Origin: Lytechinus variegatus
Taxonomy: Eukaryota > Echinodermata > Echinoidea > Temnopleuroida > Toxopneustidae
Assembly (NCBI RefSeq): GCF_018143015.1
Contig: NC_054748.1
Coordinates: 6,483,967 to 6,547,966, forward strand
Length of the DNA stretch: 64,000 nucleotides
Reading direction: 5' to 3'
The notes under the pieces were generated by a model. It ran no database searches. It was not told where the DNA came from and was given only the letters and a program-made list of their open reading frames with translations. Of the stretch, positions 36,218 to 48,080 are shown piece after piece. The first letter of the stretch is position 1, and each line of letters opens with the position of its first letter. The position numbers and the translations under genes are program-made.

Positions 36218-36261
36218 GAGGGGCCCACATTGTACAAGCATTGCTTTTTAGTGGGTCCCTC
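36218..36261 (+). other. Conserved hairpin (copy 4) in retrotransposon 3' UTR
   Basis: Stem GAGGGGCCCAC (36218-36228) with GTGGGTCCCTC (36251-36261), pairing with one G-U, and a 22-nt loop, ATTGTACAAGC then ATTGCTTTTTA. It sits about 185 nt before the first tail repeat. Confidence 0.88.
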
Positions 36262-37157
36262 CATTTCCATCTTAATTTAATTTCTATTGAAAAATAGTTA
36301 AAACCTCCAATGTGTTGCCCAAATCGTGTAAGTTTTTTCCACAACATATGTATTATTATTTTTGTTTCTTTGCATTGGATATAAATAATTATTTTTATAT
36401 ATATGGTATACAATTTGTTTTTGTTTGATGGAAGTGAAATAAATAAAATTGAATTGAATTGAATTGAATATATTATACTGGTTTTTTTTACGAAGTAAGA
36501 ATGCCCTTCTGTAAAATTGTATTTGATTTGTATTGTTTTATATTACTTTGTATTATGTTTTGAATGGAAATGAAATAAAAGAATTTAATTGAATTGAATT
36601 GAATTGACAGACAATGCAGGTAGGGGCGTCGTCAGAATGTTTTGATGGAGGGGGGGTGGGAAGACGACCTATATGATTGTGACGTCAGCTTACACTCAAT
36701 TGAATTACCCGAGTTATGAGTTAGAAGACCCAACCCTCTTTTTCTCCCTTTTTCCTGATTCCATTCCCCTCTTTTTCTTTTTTCTCTTCACTACTGGAAA
36801 AGAAGATAGGGGTTGTCCCTCTGACCCCCCCCCCCCCGTCGTCGCACTGCTCCCGACTGCCAGGGTGGGGCTGTTCACGAGATCTTAATGAGTACGTGCG
36901 AATTCCGTAGCTAGATCGTGCTCCTCAGCTCTTCAAAACTCAGAATTGCTCAGAATAAGGACGACAGGTTGCTCTTTTCTGTTTTTTTTTCAAGGGTTTG
37001 ATTGCATGTTTCCTGATGATAATTTGTTCCTTCTTTGCATCTTTTAAAACAACACGATCATTTGTTTATAAACTACATTTTTTTTCAAAAATAGTCGAAG
37101 ACAAATCGGCTATTAATTTCAAAAAAAAAAATCTATATAAAAAAAATTGAAGCAGCC

Positions 37158-37230
37158 TGCCCCGTGTGAGGATCGAACTCACGACCTTCAGATTATGAGA
37201 CTGACGCGCTGCCTACTGCGCTAACGAGGC
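37158..37230 (-). tRNA. tRNA-Met (elongator), anticodon CAT, copy B
   Basis: Identical to the genes at 5618 and 19001, with the same GGCTGCTTCAA plus T-run terminator context. Structurally intact, so probably transcribed. Confidence 0.93.
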
Positions 37231-38812
37231 CGCTGGATTTGACGAGGTAAAATTGCAGCCGTCTTTTCTCTCGCGCGCTCTCTCTCTCTTGTGCACATCG
37301 CTCACTAATTCCTTTAAGCCTTTTTTCCCCTTTCATATATCCCTTTCTTTTTCACAAGATATTCAAATTCAAATTTGAATAAACATATAGGCTTATATAT
37401 TATCTTTTGATGCCAATATTTTTGCACATGACTTGTACAAATACTTTATTTATCTTTCAATACGTTTGAACTATCTCAGAAATTGAAATGATCAAAGTTT
37501 ACCTTCATTATGTTCTAGGCTAGTGACAAGGAAAAAGAGATGGACGACTTTGTGATGAAAATCTTTATTGTTGTATTTCCAATTTATAAAAATAAAAGTT
37601 TAAATATTCATGATATTAACAGTATCAAGAAATGGGAGACTGCGTGTTTTCCTGAAATTGTGATTATATTAGAATCAAATTGGAAACTCTTTTCCCTCAT
37701 CTTTATTATTCAAATAATTTAATTTTGATCTAAAACAGTTAGACTATTGTCCGATTTACAATGAGAATAGCGCATTGCACAAATTAAGACATATACGGAA
37801 TGAAGAGAACTAGTGTTTCTTGATAATGATTTGAAATGTTATTATCTGGTACATTTCATTCGCAGATAAATAATATGTTTTGTCATGTTTGTTCATACCG
37901 AAATACGGTCATACTTGAATTATTCAGAAGTAAACGTCGCAAAAACAAAGAAAGTTCCTTACCATGTTTATCAAAACTCAAGTATTCTATAAATGAAACA
38001 ATAGGGAATTTTCACATTTTCTAGGAAGACACTCTCTTCAACGCATCGATTCCTTTGAACATGAAATTAAAATCACAATGGAGAGCTGAGATGCTTTTGT
38101 CGAAAGTTGGTAGACTGCAATAGCAGATATTCCGAAGATTTGCACCAGATAAAAACTTGCAAATATGTCGTTGACCACTGAGAGTCAAGAGATTCCGATG
38201 CTGTCACCGGTCCACCAGCTTTCGTCAAAAAAACCTCTCAGCTCTCCATCGTGATTTGACTTGCATTTTCAAAGGAATCGGTGCGTTTTGGAGAGTGTCT
38301 CCGTAGCAAATGCGAAAAGTTCGGAATATCCATGGCAAGGAAGGACATGAAGGATATACAGTATACCGTTCTTTTGTTTATTCTTCTGATTGAAAATTAT
38401 CAAACATATACATTCCAATTAGATCCAATAATGTATACTGTACATGTATCTAAAAGTATTGTACATGTATTGTACATGTATCTAAAAAGATAAACCTAAC
38501 TGAAATATAACGAATAAAAAGGGGAAACATAATAATACAAAAATAAAACAACAGAAAAGGAATGGTGCTCACTTCACTAAAATATATAATAATAGAACAA
38601 ATATAAACAAAATGTTCATGGAACTATTCCGTGCACGTCAACACCTGCTGGTGCCCGTTTGATAAAACTTGTTACTATAACAAGTTTGCTACGACAGTTA
38701 AAAGCTACTGAAATCCTTCAATCTGATAGGCTGAAAGAAAATTTTATAATATAAATCTAGCAGTTGTCATTATAACAATTCTTTGTGAAACCGGAGCCTG
38801 GTCTAGTTCTGC
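37231..38812. other. Duplicated non-coding sequence, copy B right end
   Basis: Parallels copy A 19074-19690, 20068-20410, 22259-22555, 23292-23400 and 26712-26800 in order. No supported gene; the short frames are not conserved between the copies. Confidence 0.65.
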
Positions 38813-41157
38813 AGCTTTTAGAAGAATTCGCTATACTCATTAAAGGATACACACAAAGAAAATTCACGAAAGTGATGATTATAGACAAATTATATATGAA
38901 TGGAAAGGTCTTGTCTTTTTATACACAAATATGTCACTAAAAAGTCTTACAGATGTTGTGGAAATGCAAGAAATGACATTAATAGAGACCCTTCTCAGCC
39001 CCCCAGCCGCCCCCAGGCAGACATTCACGCGATCGAAAACAGTCGAGAATAATGACGTCACATGATCGACTACACACTATCTCTCTGTGCAATACACTGA
39101 TACACCTTCCTGGTCTCTATTTTTCTTCGAATTTACCGTTTTCTTAATGTGTTGTGATATCCGATTTCGACATCTTCAGACGATAAGAGAACCAGAACTG
39201 TGTTACTTTGTCCATTTTTATTGAATTATGAACTGGAAAGACCGATTTTGTCCACTCGACAGTCTTCGTTGTGTTGCTCTGATTCCAAGCTGTACGGTCC
39301 CATTCACTTGCTGCCGATGCAGGTTACGCTGTTTGATCCAGTCAAAAGTCAAGGTAAGCTGCTAAGCATGTTTGGAAACTGTAGTCTGTACTTGTTCTGA
39401 CGATGCATTCAGGTCAGATGACAGATACAGATCTGATATAATTTTAGAATCATGCATTTTGGCATGACTACTATTTAAATTAAAAAGTCTTTATTTTAGA
39501 AATAATGTTTTTGCACAATTCCAGCAGATTTTTCTTCACAAAGACTTCAGTCAGATTTCTAAATAAACTGGTCAGGACTCAGGCGATTAAATTATTTAGG
39601 AGCACTGGCATGGACCATGGCTGAAAATATGCTGTTTCAGAGGAATGTTTGGCATTATCGTAGTTTTTGTCCCCAGTCCATTCACTGCCGTTTATTTCGT
39701 CAACGGCGGTGATCCACTCCCATTGACTTTGTACACAACGAGCGCACAAACACCAAATTTCACGATAAGGCCGAATGTTTTCACGATAAGGCCAAATGTT
39801 TAAGTTTTTATTATACACAGGTCTAGTACCCAATGCGTTTATGCTCAGGAGGGCCCTGTATCGTATACATCCAGATACACAGAATTATATCACCATAATG
39901 CCGATGTCATGAAGCAAGACAAATTTTCAGCAGTGGTTACCCTGATCATGCTGATTCCTGGCCAAAACTAGAGTCTGGTGTTTCTTTCTGATTAGAGTGC
40001 TTCTACATATGAATGCGTAGTGCCTTCAACATAAAACAATGAAGATAAATGCACTCTTTGTAATGACACAGAGTACCGTACCTCAAGTGATTCACTACCG
40101 CTAAGTGGTAAGTAGAGTGGGGCCTACACAAACATCACTTGAGCGTTGAGGTAGAGCACCAGTGTTCTGAGTGGAATTTTTCAGGTGTCTAAACCTACTA
40201 TTATTTGTTGTTGACCGGGAATTACAAGCCACCGCACGTCGTCAATCATCAAGATAATGAAATTCATACTTTGATTTGATTATTTAAATTATTTCTTTAT
40301 TTTTTCTCTCTTCTACACACAGATCTGCACACTTGCTGACTCTGGTGACTTCTGGTCTCTGCTCGCTACTTCAATCTGGGAGATTCCATCATGTCTTCTT
40401 ACTGATTTGGATATAGCCATTTTTTTTTTCACTCTTTCCAGGAGCTACGATGCAAGTTTTGGACTGATAATGATGCAACAGAAAATTTATCTTTATCGAT
40501 CTTGGAAACGATTTTGAGCACAGTTTTGGAGAGAACTAAAAAAATTGACTTGGACAGGAATACAGCTTGTCGAAAATAAGAACACACAACTTAAAACGAA
40601 AAAAACAATTTTAATGTTATTAGGGCATTTTGCAAGAAATTTTCTAATCGATCACACGTCCCAAATCAAGGGTAAGTCCTTTGATTAAAGACAAACATGT
40701 ACATGTAGTTGAACTGCTATTGCAACTCAACCTTATTACGCTTGAATTTGAATTGAAGACTTACGCTTGATTTGCAATGGAACATAAGTTTCTTGCAGTG
40801 CCCCATATTTGTGTTTTGTTATCAGATATCTAACGTGCTGATTTTTCTCGAAAGGTATAATATATTTGTCCTTTTAAACGGTATTTGAATATGGGTACGC
40901 CTTTTATTTGTTTTCCACAATATTTATTGCATGTACATGTATGAACAGAAGTGAAATATTTATTGTGAAGCACTGAATGTTGTGTGCTGTTGTGTGATGG
41001 TTCATCATTTTTTTTTGTTCTAAGACTGTAAGCCTGGTGGGTGTGAGGAAGTGGCCTGGATGAAAGAAAAGTGAACATGTGCCCAATTTCAGATTTGCAT
41101 ATTTTAAGACAATTTTGTTTCTGGATAAATATTGCTATGCATTCCCTACATTAAGAG
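38813..41157. other. Intergenic; possible untranslated exon
   Basis: Single-copy-looking sequence without a recognisable protein. At 40441-40671 a segment has a strong acceptor before it (pyrimidine tract, TTTCCAG) and a donor after it (AAGGGTAAGTCC), so it could be a UTR or long non-coding RNA exon; unproven. Another donor-like CAAGGTAAGCT is at 39350. Confidence 0.3.
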
Positions 41158-41698
41158 TAAAGGAGAAGTCCACACAATCAAAAATTCATTTGAATTTAAA
41201 GAAAAATAAGATATTGCAGGAAATTTCATAAAAACTTTGATTCATATTAATATAATTACTACTCTAACATTGAGAAATTTTGCCTAATTTATAAAACGAT
41301 GATATGCTCATCTGTGTTGATGTGCAAATTACACTAACCGTTATGTCACACGCACTAAGTTCTTTTGTATTTTGTTGTTTGATATATTTACATGACATGT
41401 AGATTTGATATTTAATTTTCTATTTATTTTCTGAAAAATTTTCAGAGGGATTTTAATTCCTCCAAATAACATTTAGAGTTACAGTTCCGTAAATGTAACC
41501 TATTGTGTTCGGATGAAGAAATTCCTATACTCAAATCTGCAAAGAATTAAAAAACAAAATGCCACAAAAAAATTAGAAACGAATGTGATGTGACAACACT
41601 AATTTGCATATCATTGTTTTGTGACTGTTTTGAGTAAAAACAGCAAGGGAAATTACTCTATTCAAATAATTTTTAGTTGATGTGGACTTGACTTTTAA
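41158..41698. mobile_element. TTAA-type MITE, AAGTCCACA family
   Basis: Ends GTAAAGGAGAAGTCCACA and TGTGGACTTGACTTTTAA, 541 bp apart. The left TTAA has decayed to GTAA. The interior has TTTGCATATCATTG and an inverted TGATGTGCAAATTA. Confidence 0.7.
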
Positions 41699-41874
41699 CT
41701 CATCCTGTACCCCTCCCATCCCAAATAAGAGTAGAATCTAATCAAGAACTTGAAAATCAAAAGCAGCAATTAAATAAGATTTGATAAATACAGGTCTGAA
41801 TGGGATTTCACAAGAAAAAAAAGCTGGGTAGGGACGAGAAGGAATAAAAAAAAAATAACCAAGTTAATCCGAGT

Positions 41875-41950
41875 TTTGAACCAGGGTCCTCGAACATGTC
41901 AAAACGATGGCCAACACGTTTGGCCACAGACCACTCCCTACATTGTAATG
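41875..41950 (-). pseudogene. tRNA-like sequence, probable SINE head remnant
   Basis: The minus strand shows an A-box-like TGTGGCCAAACG and a B-box-like TGGTTCAAAACTC at tRNA spacing. Acceptor and T-stem pairing fail, so it is not a working tRNA gene. No SINE body recognised. Confidence 0.35.
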
Positions 41951-42789
41951 TGCTTTTAAGATATATCAAACAACGTCCGCTCGCCGCTGTGGGCTAATCA
42001 TGTTTCGGCAATCCAACTGCAATTTCAATCATTTCGCGATGGATATTGCCATGTTATTTTGTGGTTCCTGACTTTGTTACGTAATGAAATTTCATAATTT
42101 TTTTTCAGTCGTGACGAAGAATGTCTATGCTTTATATTGATTATAATATCAATTTGTCGCAAGTGTGATTTCTAAGTGAAAATATGCTTTGTTTATTCAA
42201 ATATATTTCTTGAAAAAAAAATCATTTTTTCTAAGCTAAATATCGGTTACCAAAATACGTTAAATGTGCGCTTTATTTCACTGTTCAGTAAATTCAAACT
42301 TTTATCTATATAACAAGACCAATCTTGTGAGGAATAAACAATTCTAAGAGCAAAAAAACGCTGATTGGAAAGATCGTCTTCAATGGGCTGCTGTCAGCTC
42401 AGCTGCTCACGCTCATTGTGTGACGTCACTCAGCTGGAGCTCGCAAGAGGACCGATGGAAGGCAGAAATATGGCATGAAAATAAATCATTTTTGAGAGCT
42501 GATTTCTGCAAACTCTAATGACTATTTTGAAAAGTGAAGTTATATATCTGATTAGTAATACTTCCCCTTTACAATGATGACCACAAAAAGGCATTATAAA
42601 ATACTTTGGATTCTTCGAGTGTCTCCTTTAAGCAGTTAAGCCAAGGAATGGCGTTATTCCTTTTCCAATGTAAATCCCAGCATGCCACGGCGGAAGTGTG
42701 GTCTAAAACTCTAGTTTACTTTAGTCTGGGGTTAAATCGAAATATCAGAATAATTATTATTATGATTATTATCATTACTATTATTATTA

Positions 42790-43124
42790 TTCAATCATTA
42801 TTGAAGCTAGACGACTGGACATCGTTCTCTTAAAGAAGAAGGGGAAGGAATGTCTCGTCATAGATATTGCGATTCCAGGAGACTGTGCACAGACCTTGGC
42901 GTAAAGAGGAAAAGATACAAAAGTATAACGATTTGGCATGGGAGCTGAGAAGGATATGGAAGGTGAATACGAAGGTGGTACCAATAGTCATCGGAGCCGC
43001 AGCAACTGTGACAACAAGACACAGAAGCCTTCTGGCTGTTCTAGGAGTCGAGGTGTCCTTTGAAACGATACAGAAGGCGAACTTGCTTGGAACATGTCAT
43101 ATCCTACGGAAGGTCTTGAATTAG
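42790..43124 (+). pseudogene. Retroelement C-terminal domain fragment
   Basis: Two frames join to give a domain I associate with C-termini of metazoan reverse-transcriptase polyproteins. First comes LDIVLLKKKGKECLVIDIAI then PGDCAQT, followed by a frameshift near 42900. Then KYNDLAWELRRIWKVNTKVV, PIVIGAAATV and LLGTCHILRKVLN before a stop. No RT domain lies upstream; a TTATTA microsatellite precedes it. The repeat fragment shared with 27600-27680 is at 42628-42710. Family assignment is from memory of similar proteins and is tentative. Confidence 0.55.
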
Positions 43125-43374
43125 AAGGAGAAGTGAACAATGAGAAGAGAACCCATTTGATAGAATATAAAACAATTACCCTAGATTTCTGGAAGAAGTC
43201 CGGTTGCTGTTTAATATACCAACTGAACATCAACTTGTGGACAAGGGAGATAATAATAGCAATAATAATAATAACATACCTTCTCGAGAGCTCATCTGCT
43301 CGGAATTCCAGAAGATTACGGCAACTCGTCCATTTCGAGGCCATTTTGTAAAACATATTTTATTTCAAATTTCT

Positions 43375-43380
43375 TTTATT
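43375..43380 (-). terminator. Candidate poly(A) signal for the PNP-like gene
   Basis: AATAAA on the minus strand, about 470 bp past the stop codon; another copy is at 43359-43364. The distance is plausible for a 3' UTR, but no transcript evidence is available. Confidence 0.3.
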
Positions 43381-43846
43381 TTTAGTAGACATTAATGAAT
43401 GCAGTCACAATATATATTAAAAAAAAGATGTGATAGTTGTCTACTGAAATATGCCTTTGATACTTCAAAATATGTTGTTAATATGTCGTTGCAATAAACA
43501 AGAGAAAAGAAAGATGGCTGCCTAAGGGGGTAGTTCGCTCCTTTTGCGACGGGGCAGGTCCGCCCCACTTTTCATTTACATTTTTTTTTGTCCGACAAGT
43601 TGTTGGGCCTCCTTGCTTCTTGATTGGCTCACAAGCACAGCCTCTAGGGTAATTGTCGGATAAAATATTAAATATTATTCCGATAAAACATCCGACAAGT
43701 CCTTTCATGAATCAATTTCTTGATCAACCCTCCATTGGTTGTCGAAAGTTTCAGTCCGTTTGACAACGAGGCGGACAATGAACACACAGACGAGATCGAC
43801 CGCGATCCTTTTTCGCTTTGGTGAGAGTCTGCAATCGATGATCCGG

Positions 43847-44055
43847 TCATTCGCAATCCAGCCTCTCTACCACGCCGACGACCAAATCGTTCATGGCCAT
43901 CGCCCGCCATTTCACCGTCTCCAACACGTCCTCGTCGTGGGCGACGACGCCGGCAGCCCCGTAATCCATGGTCACCAGATCCGTGATCAAGGATAATCCC
44001 AGTGCTCGCATCCCGCAATGCCTTGCAGCCACCACTTCCGGTACTATGCTCATTC
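43847..44055 (-). CDS. PNP-like gene, exon 6 (terminal)
   Basis: 209 nt, acceptor ATTCAG/GA. Encodes [20 protein letters not shown], then [12 protein letters not shown], then [20 protein letters not shown] and ends ERLDCE-TGA. SLITD carries Asp at the Asn243 position. Confidence 0.93.
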
Positions 44056-47000
44056 CTGAATGTTGGAATAAAAGGTCACAATACACGGCTTACAGTGTCA
44101 TGACTTCAAGTTTTTTTGTAATTTTTTTCGATCTTGTTTTTATCAAATATAAATCGAACAACCAGAGCAGCAGTAATAGGCATTGGCGGCGGAAGCCAAA
44201 AATTTTAGGAGGGGACAACCAAAAAATTTTTGACAAGCAAAAAGGTTCTCAACCCAAAAGTTCTAGGGAGGACATAGCAAAATAAATTGACAAGCAAAAA
44301 AAAAAAAAAAAAAAAAGGTTCTCAACCCAAAAGTTTTAGGGAGGACATAGCAAAAAATAAATTGACAAGCAAAAAAAAAAAAAAAGGTTCTCAGCCCAAA
44401 AGTTTTAAGTTTTAGGGAGGACATAGCAAAATAAATTGACACGTTCCCCCCGCATCCGCCGCCTATGGTAATAGGTAATGTAACTATGTAAATGGCATAT
44501 CTCAACTTTTATTTTTTATTGTTCTGGTATTCCATTCTTCTTCGCGAAAGAAAAAAAATCAAAATTATCTTAATAAGCTTTTAATGATCCAATCAAATAA
44601 AAAAAAGCGAATAATGCGTCTTCGTCTTGGTAAGAATGGTTTGTATAACCTAAACAGAATGGTGATATTTTGAAGGAACTCGAAGAAGGAATGTAAATGT
44701 TATGACAGCTTTTGCTACGGACGATACTCAAAATCAAAATAAAGCATGGAAAATAAGTGCTTTTAGCACATTGTTTATATTTTAACGATTCATATTAGAA
44801 CTGTGACCCTCTTAGCGGTAAATCGTTATTCTGATAGGATACGGGATGAAAACATTTGTTTGCATTATTGTGAGATGGTATGCTTTTTTCAGGATTAATA
44901 AGATGACCAACTCTACCCTTATCAGTACTCTTTTGTTATTACATTCTCTTTCCTCTTTTGTACCCATTTCTTTCTCCTTTCCTGATTATTTTTTTTTCAT
45001 TTTCATTAGCCCCCCCCCCCCGTTGGGCGGGCTTTTTCCCTTTCCATCCCCCCCCCCTCTTTTTTTTTTTTTACTAACCTACGGCATCTCCTCCCAGAGA
45101 GCGAAGAAAACGAGCCTCAGCGGGAGTCGGGTAGGAGGGGCCCCCGACCATCAGGTAAACGCCCTGCTTGGTGAAGGGGGCAAGGCGGAGTTCCTCGGCG
45201 ACCCTCAGGGCCGACATGCGCAACTTCTCATCGTATACCTTGTTCATATCGACAAACCGCGAACCGAACCTATAAACGATCAGGAAACATAATGAGAAGC
45301 AAATGGTTGGTGAAATGTGATGTCCTTGTACGAGAAAATAGTGGCAAAACGAGGAAAACTATAAACATGATAAAGAAAAAAACATCAACCTGCATTTAAA
45401 AGTTAGCATTCACATGTATATTCAACAATTTTCAAACAACTCCTTATTGATATTGTATTTTCTTACAGTGTTCTTGTAAAAATATCGAGAATAGAGGTGG
45501 GGAAAGGGGTGAGCCTGATAAGGAACTTGAATCCTTGACCCTCAGATTAAAAGTCTGATGCTCTACCGACTGAGCTTACCGGGCTTCGGTGAGGACACAA
45601 AAGACTAAGTACATGATTACTTTGAAAATCTTCCGTTATTTGCAAATCCTGTTTATTATGCTAATGTTAATGATTGTGTTTAATTCCTGGAGGTTTAAAC
45701 CCCAGTAGCAGAGTATTAATAGTTTATCTCGATATCAATGAAATTCATGTGGGGTCCAGTCCGGGAATCCGGATAAATATTGTTGAAATGTCTGAAAAGC
45801 CACGAACGATGATACCTCGGTCACATTTGCTCTGCGGCGGCCGTACGGCGCGTTGAAAACAGTCGTTTTATTCGTTCTTATTCAAACCACCTATGTAAAG
45901 CTGGTACAAAACAGTGTTAAAACGGCTGTTTCGTGACCAAGGTATAACATTCGAACTGTAATACAGTGTAGGTCAATCATGCTTTCGGATTTGGCCTAGC
46001 AAAATCATAATCATCATCACCATCTTCTAAAGGAAGAAGAAGAAAAGAAGGAGAAAAGGGAGAAAAGGAAGAAGATGAAGACGGACGAATAGAAGAAATT
46101 GGTGGTGGTGGTGATGATGTTGATGATGATGATGATGAAGAAAAAGAAGGAGAAGAAGAAGAAGAAAAGAAGAAGAAGAAGAAGAAGGAGAAGAAGAATA
46201 AGAAGATATGCAACAACAACACAAGGGGCCATTTCGCGTAGATACATGTATAGGGAAAGGCGGGGTAAGTTGAGCATATAGTGGCAAGTTGAGCCACCAC
46301 CCCAGGCCAATAATGAATGAGTCGGACATTGTGGTGGTGTCATGTATTGATGACCCATTACATAACCCTTAACCCTACCACATTGTTCTCAACTTTGAAA
46401 CAAAAAGTACTTTTTTAGAGGGAAAAATACACATTTCAGCAAAAAAAAAGTAAAAAAGGGTGTGAAATAGATCATTGCTTTTTACACACACACGTCTTTA
46501 AATATAGTAAAGAAATAAGAACAATATTATTAGTCCAGGTATAGATTCTCATTCTTGTCACGGTCTTTTACAAGATGGATGCATATAAAAGAGTTATATA
46601 TAGGTGAAAAATATTTCCCAAGAATCAAATTTAAAGGCAAGGTACTCACATGTATTTCTACATTATTATTGGTCATATCAATTCTAACATGCAAATTTCA
46701 TAAAGTGTCACAACTTACCCCGCCTTCCCCTACTATACTTAATGTTACCATAATTGTCATTAACTACCGTGAAAAACTTTCATTCGGATTGTCTGCTGAA
46801 GAATGTTACCATATCATTTGCCAAGTTGGTAGAGTTAAATACCTGTGACTCTTTATGAAACAGGCACAAAGAAAAGAACAAGAAGAACCTAACCAACCTT
46901 TCATCGTTTTTGCCATCGAGTGGGTTTGTCCCTGCGAGGGATGGGATGCCGACGTGGTCGATGTTGACCATGATGTCGCCGAGGTTGAACACGGGGTTGA

Positions 47001-47245
47001 GAGCACCGCTCGCACTCGTCACGATCACCGTATGAACGCCCATCACCTTCATCACACGGATAGGGGATGCAACCTAATGAGGAGAGAATGGATTGACAAA
47101 GGTTAAGACCGAGTGTGTGGGTAGGTAGGTGGAGAACAGGGGAGAGTGTGACAGTGAGTGAGTACATTTATTGCAAGAGTGAGTTGGTGAGTATGTGACT
47201 GATTGACTGCTTGCTTGCTTGGTTGGTTGGTTGGTTGATTGATTG

Positions 47246-47286
<41 letters not shown>

Positions 47287-47666
47287 CTGCTTGGTTGGTT
47301 GGTTGGTTGGTTGATTGATTGATTGACTGCTTGGTTGGTTGGTTGGTTGATTGATTGATTGACTGCTTGGTTGGTTGATTGATTGACTGATTGATTGATT
47401 GATTGACTGCTTGGTTGGTTGGTTGGTTGATTGATTGATTGAATGATTGATTGATTGATTGACTGCTTGCTTGGTTGGTTGGTTGATTGATTGATTGACT
47501 GCTTGGTTGATTGATTGATTGACTGCTTGGTTGGTTGATTGATTGATTGATTGATTGACTGCTTGGTTGGTTGGTTGGTTGGTTGATTGATTGATTGATT
47601 GATTGATTGACTGCTTGGTTGGTTGGTTGGTTGGTTGGTTGATTGGTTGATTGATTGACTGCTTGG

Positions 47667-47702
<36 letters not shown>

Positions 47703-48027
47703 CAGCTTGGTTGGTTGATTGATTGACTGATTGATTGATTGATTGACTGAGTGAGTGGGTGAGTGTGGTGGCGGTAGCTGATGTGAATGGGTGGGTTACA
47801 TGTAGGTGGAGGAAAGGGGAGACTGATTGATTGCATGAGTGAATTCGTGAGTGAGGGTGTTGGTGAAAGAGTGAGTTGGTAAGTATGTGATTGATTGATT
47901 GATTGAGTGAGTGAGTGAGTGGTTAGGTAGATATGGTGGCGGTGTAGCTGATGGGAGTGGGTGGGGTAAGTGGGTGGAAAATAGGGGAAAATGGGTGATT
48001 GATTAACTGACTGACTTACTGACTGAC

Positions 48028-48080
<53 letters not shown>

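Larger units (their letters stand above)
32693..36604 (+). mobile_element. Non-LTR retrotransposon, EN-RT type, 3.9 kb
   Basis: Flanked by TGACAGAC at 32685-32692 and 36605-36612; copy A has one TGACAGAC (18451-18458) at the empty site. Contents: a 5' pyrimidine-rich segment resembling the element's own 3' UTR, a hairpin, one long EN-RT frame, a 3' UTR with a second hairpin, and TTGAA/AATTG tail repeats. A first tail lies at 36447-36469 and a second at 36585-36604, each preceded by a GGAAGTGAAATAAA-like phrase. It belongs to the CR1/L2/Jockey-like EN-type radiation. The intact frame and clear duplication imply a young insertion. Confidence 0.93.
27850..38200. repeat. Segmental duplication, copy B (main block)
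   Basis: Collinear with copy A at 14007-20410. Patchier similarity continues to about 38812, matching copy A pieces at 22259, 23292 and 26712. Private insertions are the TTAA MITE (31585-32115) and the retrotransposon (32693-36604). By eye the first ~9 kb is much closer to copy A than the part after 37.85 kb. Confidence 0.9.

Noticed and set aside
35701-36219. 172-codon hydrophobic frame after the RT gene
   Set aside because: T-rich 3' UTR of the retrotransposon; Phe/Leu/Tyr composition follows from base content, and an overlapping frame is equally open.
44846-45292. 148-codon plus-strand frame
   Set aside because: It is the antisense shadow of PNP-like exon 5, extended by pyrimidine-rich intron sequence.
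46017-46358. Overlapping 100-113-codon minus-strand frames and a Lys/Arg-rich plus frame
   Set aside because: Artefacts of the GAA/GAT microsatellite running into a MITE.
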